Of a stretch of DNA of 6,859 bases, positions 5,521 to 6,859 are shown one piece after another. The notes under the pieces were generated by a model, which worked only from the letters and a program-made list of their open reading frames with translations, was not told the origin of the DNA and ran no database searches. The DNA comes from a bacterium (lineage in GTDB: Bacteria > Pseudomonadota > Gammaproteobacteria > Burkholderiales > Methylophilaceae). The stretch is taken from contig DAIDAS010000053.1 in NCBI GenBank assembly GCA_027310505.1, forward strand, positions 1-6,859, written 5' to 3'. The translations under genes were made by a program, and so were the position numbers. The stretch's first letter is position 1. Each line of letters opens with the position of its first letter.

Positions 5521-6813
5521 TCAATAATTAAACGCCCCCACTACCGCCACCCCAAAAAGCCGCCCAAATGCACCCATCAGCTGTTTTTGAATCATCGGAA
5601 TGGACGCGTCCTGCACCCACCAAACATTCGCCGCACCCACGAGCACCATCGGGTGCTGCATCATAATTTTTAACACTGAAAACGCAAGCAATTGTTCATA
5701 ACAGATCAATACTCCCGCTCGCACTCCCTTAACCTCAACAATGCCGCCATGCCCGAATACGTCGGCTTTCGCCCCATTGGACACCCATGGCTTCCACATG
5801 GCCACCGGCACAGGAATGCTTTGAACCGCCGCACGACCATCGCGCCCACGAGAACCCAACACCACCAGTGAGTTCAGATATCGCCCATCCGGAAGTGGTA
5901 TGCCCGCCCCCACTAACAACCGCGAGCCGCGCGAGGCCAAGGCATCATCAACACCCATCAACGAATACTGAGCAACCCCGGAATATGAACCCAAGACCGT
6001 CTCCGGCAACACCCGCACGCTATTCGCCGGGATGCTATCAACGTATCTTTTGACCCACTCTATACGTTGCATCGCAGCCAAGATCTGACCCGCATCGTCA
6101 CCTTGACCACCCGCCAATGCCGGAAAGCTGGTATTCACCCCAGACCACCCAGTCGGCGCGCGCACATCCCCTCCGAACAGCACCACGTTCGCAATGACAG
6201 CCAACACCGCAAACCATGCCACCCATATTCTGGATCTAGCAACCAAAGCGGACATTGCCCCAAGTGCCAATATCAGTCCAACCCAACCAAACCCTGGATA
6301 TAACGCACCGGCCACAGCAAGCGGGCTCACCCATCCAATCAACCCCAACGGGGGTATCGCCGCCAATAGCACCGCAAAAGCAAACCGCCATGGCCTTTCG
6401 GCTGATTGTTTAGCCCACAATACAACGTAAGGCATCGTAAGCAATGCACAGGCGACAAACCAAAACACCCAGCCAATCCAACTAGGCGCACTACCCCCGA
6501 AGAAGGCTGCAGTCCCAGCGGGCAAACCACGCGCACTCGCAAGGTAATACCCGCCCATCAACATCGACACCGACAATCGCGACGACGACAGGCCCCATCC
6601 GAACGGCAGCATCAGTAACACAAGCAGCGCATCCAGCCCAGATCCACGGCCCCAGCAAAACCAACCAATCACTACTCCATAGAGTAAATAGCCGCGCGCT
6701 GAAAAAACCTTCGAAAACGAGAATCTGGTTGCAACACAAATTCTATTGAATGCCGAACCAGGACCTGCAAAGCCCCCCCCATCGATTCTCGACATCACGC
6801 GACTAGCCTCCAT
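5521..6813 (-). CDS. traB: TraB-like conjugal transfer protein (nitrilase fold, Lnt-like membrane topology)
   Basis: This resembles TraB of Ti-type plasmids, a relative of apolipoprotein N-acyltransferase. The 430-residue protein has an N-terminal membrane half with hydrophobic segments (about 42-57, 60-75, 110-135, 143-170, 172-192, 195-214) and a C-terminal carbon-nitrogen hydrolase domain (about 220-430). The Glu-Lys-Cys catalytic set is visible: E271 in RVLPETVLGSYSG, K341 in AMWKPWVS, and C371 in GVLICYEQLL. The enzyme is therefore probably active, facing the periplasm as in Lnt. Its substrate is not known; processing of a transfer-apparatus lipoprotein is a possibility. The length fits TraB rather than full Lnt (about 510). 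GGAG lies 6 bases before ATG 6813. An eight-G run at codons 12-14 is noted separately. GC is clearly higher than in trbL, and its place directly before trbJ differs from Ti plasmids, where traB lies in the traAFB operon. Confidence 0.85.
   Translation of the reverse strand: MEASRVMSRIDGGGFAGPGSAFNRICVATRFSFSKVFSARGYLLYGVVIGWFCWGRGSGLDALLVLLMLPFGWGLSSSRLSVSMLMGGYYLASARGLPAGTAAFFGGSAPSWIGWVFWFVACALLTMPYVVLWAKQSAERPWRFAFAVLLAAIPPLGLIGWVSPLAVAGALYPGFGWVGLILALGAMSALVARSRIWVAWFAVLAVIANVVLFGGDVRAPTGWSGVNTSFPALAGGQGDDAGQILAAMQRIEWVKRYVDSIPANSVRVLPETVLGSYSGVAQYSLMGVDDALASRGSRLLVGAGIPLPDGRYLNSLVVLGSRGRDGRAAVQSIPVPVAMWKPWVSNGAKADVFGHGGIVEVKGVRAGVLICYEQLLAFSVLKIMMQHPMVLVGAANVWWVQDASIPMIQKQLMGAFGRLFGVAVVGAFNY
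6773..6780 (-). repeat. G8 homopolymer tract near the 5' end of traB
   Basis: The minus strand has eight consecutive G (reading GAT GGG GGG GGC) at codons 12-14 of traB, about 33 bases after the start codon. A one-base slip would shift the frame and abolish the protein. In this sequence the frame is intact. Confidence 0.9.
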
Positions 6814-6859
6814 ATTCGTCTCCGACAGCTCTCGATGCCCTCAAATACCGATCTAATGC

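Noticed and set aside
6803..6859. An open minus-strand frame entering from the right edge and ending at TAG inside the traB start region, possibly the 3' end of an upstream gene overlapping traB by 11 bases
   Set aside because: Only 18 codons are visible, a second frame is also open over the same bases, and no family can be recognised. It cannot be called without sequence to the right.

Overview
The window holds one block of conjugation genes, all read on the minus strand (right to left). They form part of the mating-pair-formation machinery of a P-type (Trb, VirB-like) type IV secretion system. The organism is most likely a proteobacterium carrying a conjugative plasmid or an integrative conjugative element. 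This rests on recognisable TrbJ, TrbL, TrbF, TrbG and TrbI proteins, Sec signal peptides, a lipobox lipoprotein and a TraB-type nitrilase-fold membrane protein. I cannot name a species or tell plasmid from integrated element: no replication, relaxase, coupling-protein or integrase gene is present.

Layout in order of transcription: traB (6813-5521), a 123-base gap with a candidate regulatory palindrome, a probable 56-residue small gene (5397-5227) that runs into the start of trbJ, trbJ (VirB5-like, ending at 4560), a 58-residue lipoprotein (4539-4363, TrbK/Eex-like by position), trbL (VirB6-like, 4335-2878), an unrecognised exported four-cysteine protein (2841-2245), a 70-base gap with a second copy of the palindrome, trbF (VirB8-like, 2174-1482), trbG (VirB9-like, 1482-577), and trbI (VirB10-like, 580 to the left edge, cut off). 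The junctions trbF/trbG (TGATG) and trbG/trbI (ATGA) overlap. The order J-(K)-L-F-G-I matches the trb clusters of Ti plasmids and RP4-type systems, with three differences: traB sits directly upstream of trbJ, an extra exported protein lies between trbL and trbF, and there is no trbH between trbG and trbI.

Working model from family knowledge: TrbG and TrbI, with TrbF, build the envelope-spanning core and inner-membrane assembly; TrbL is the polytopic inner-membrane channel component; TrbJ is the periplasmic or pilus-associated VirB5-like subunit; the lipoprotein may give entry exclusion or act as a VirB7-like core partner.

The most unusual observation is that the lipoprotein and TrbJ end in the same 19 residues. 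These are encoded by 61-bp direct repeats exactly 197 bp apart that differ only by five synonymous transitions. Second is a shared upstream module, a 13-bp palindrome plus an AT-rich 13-mer, in front of both the trbJ unit and trbF. Third is the unrecognised four-cysteine exported protein.
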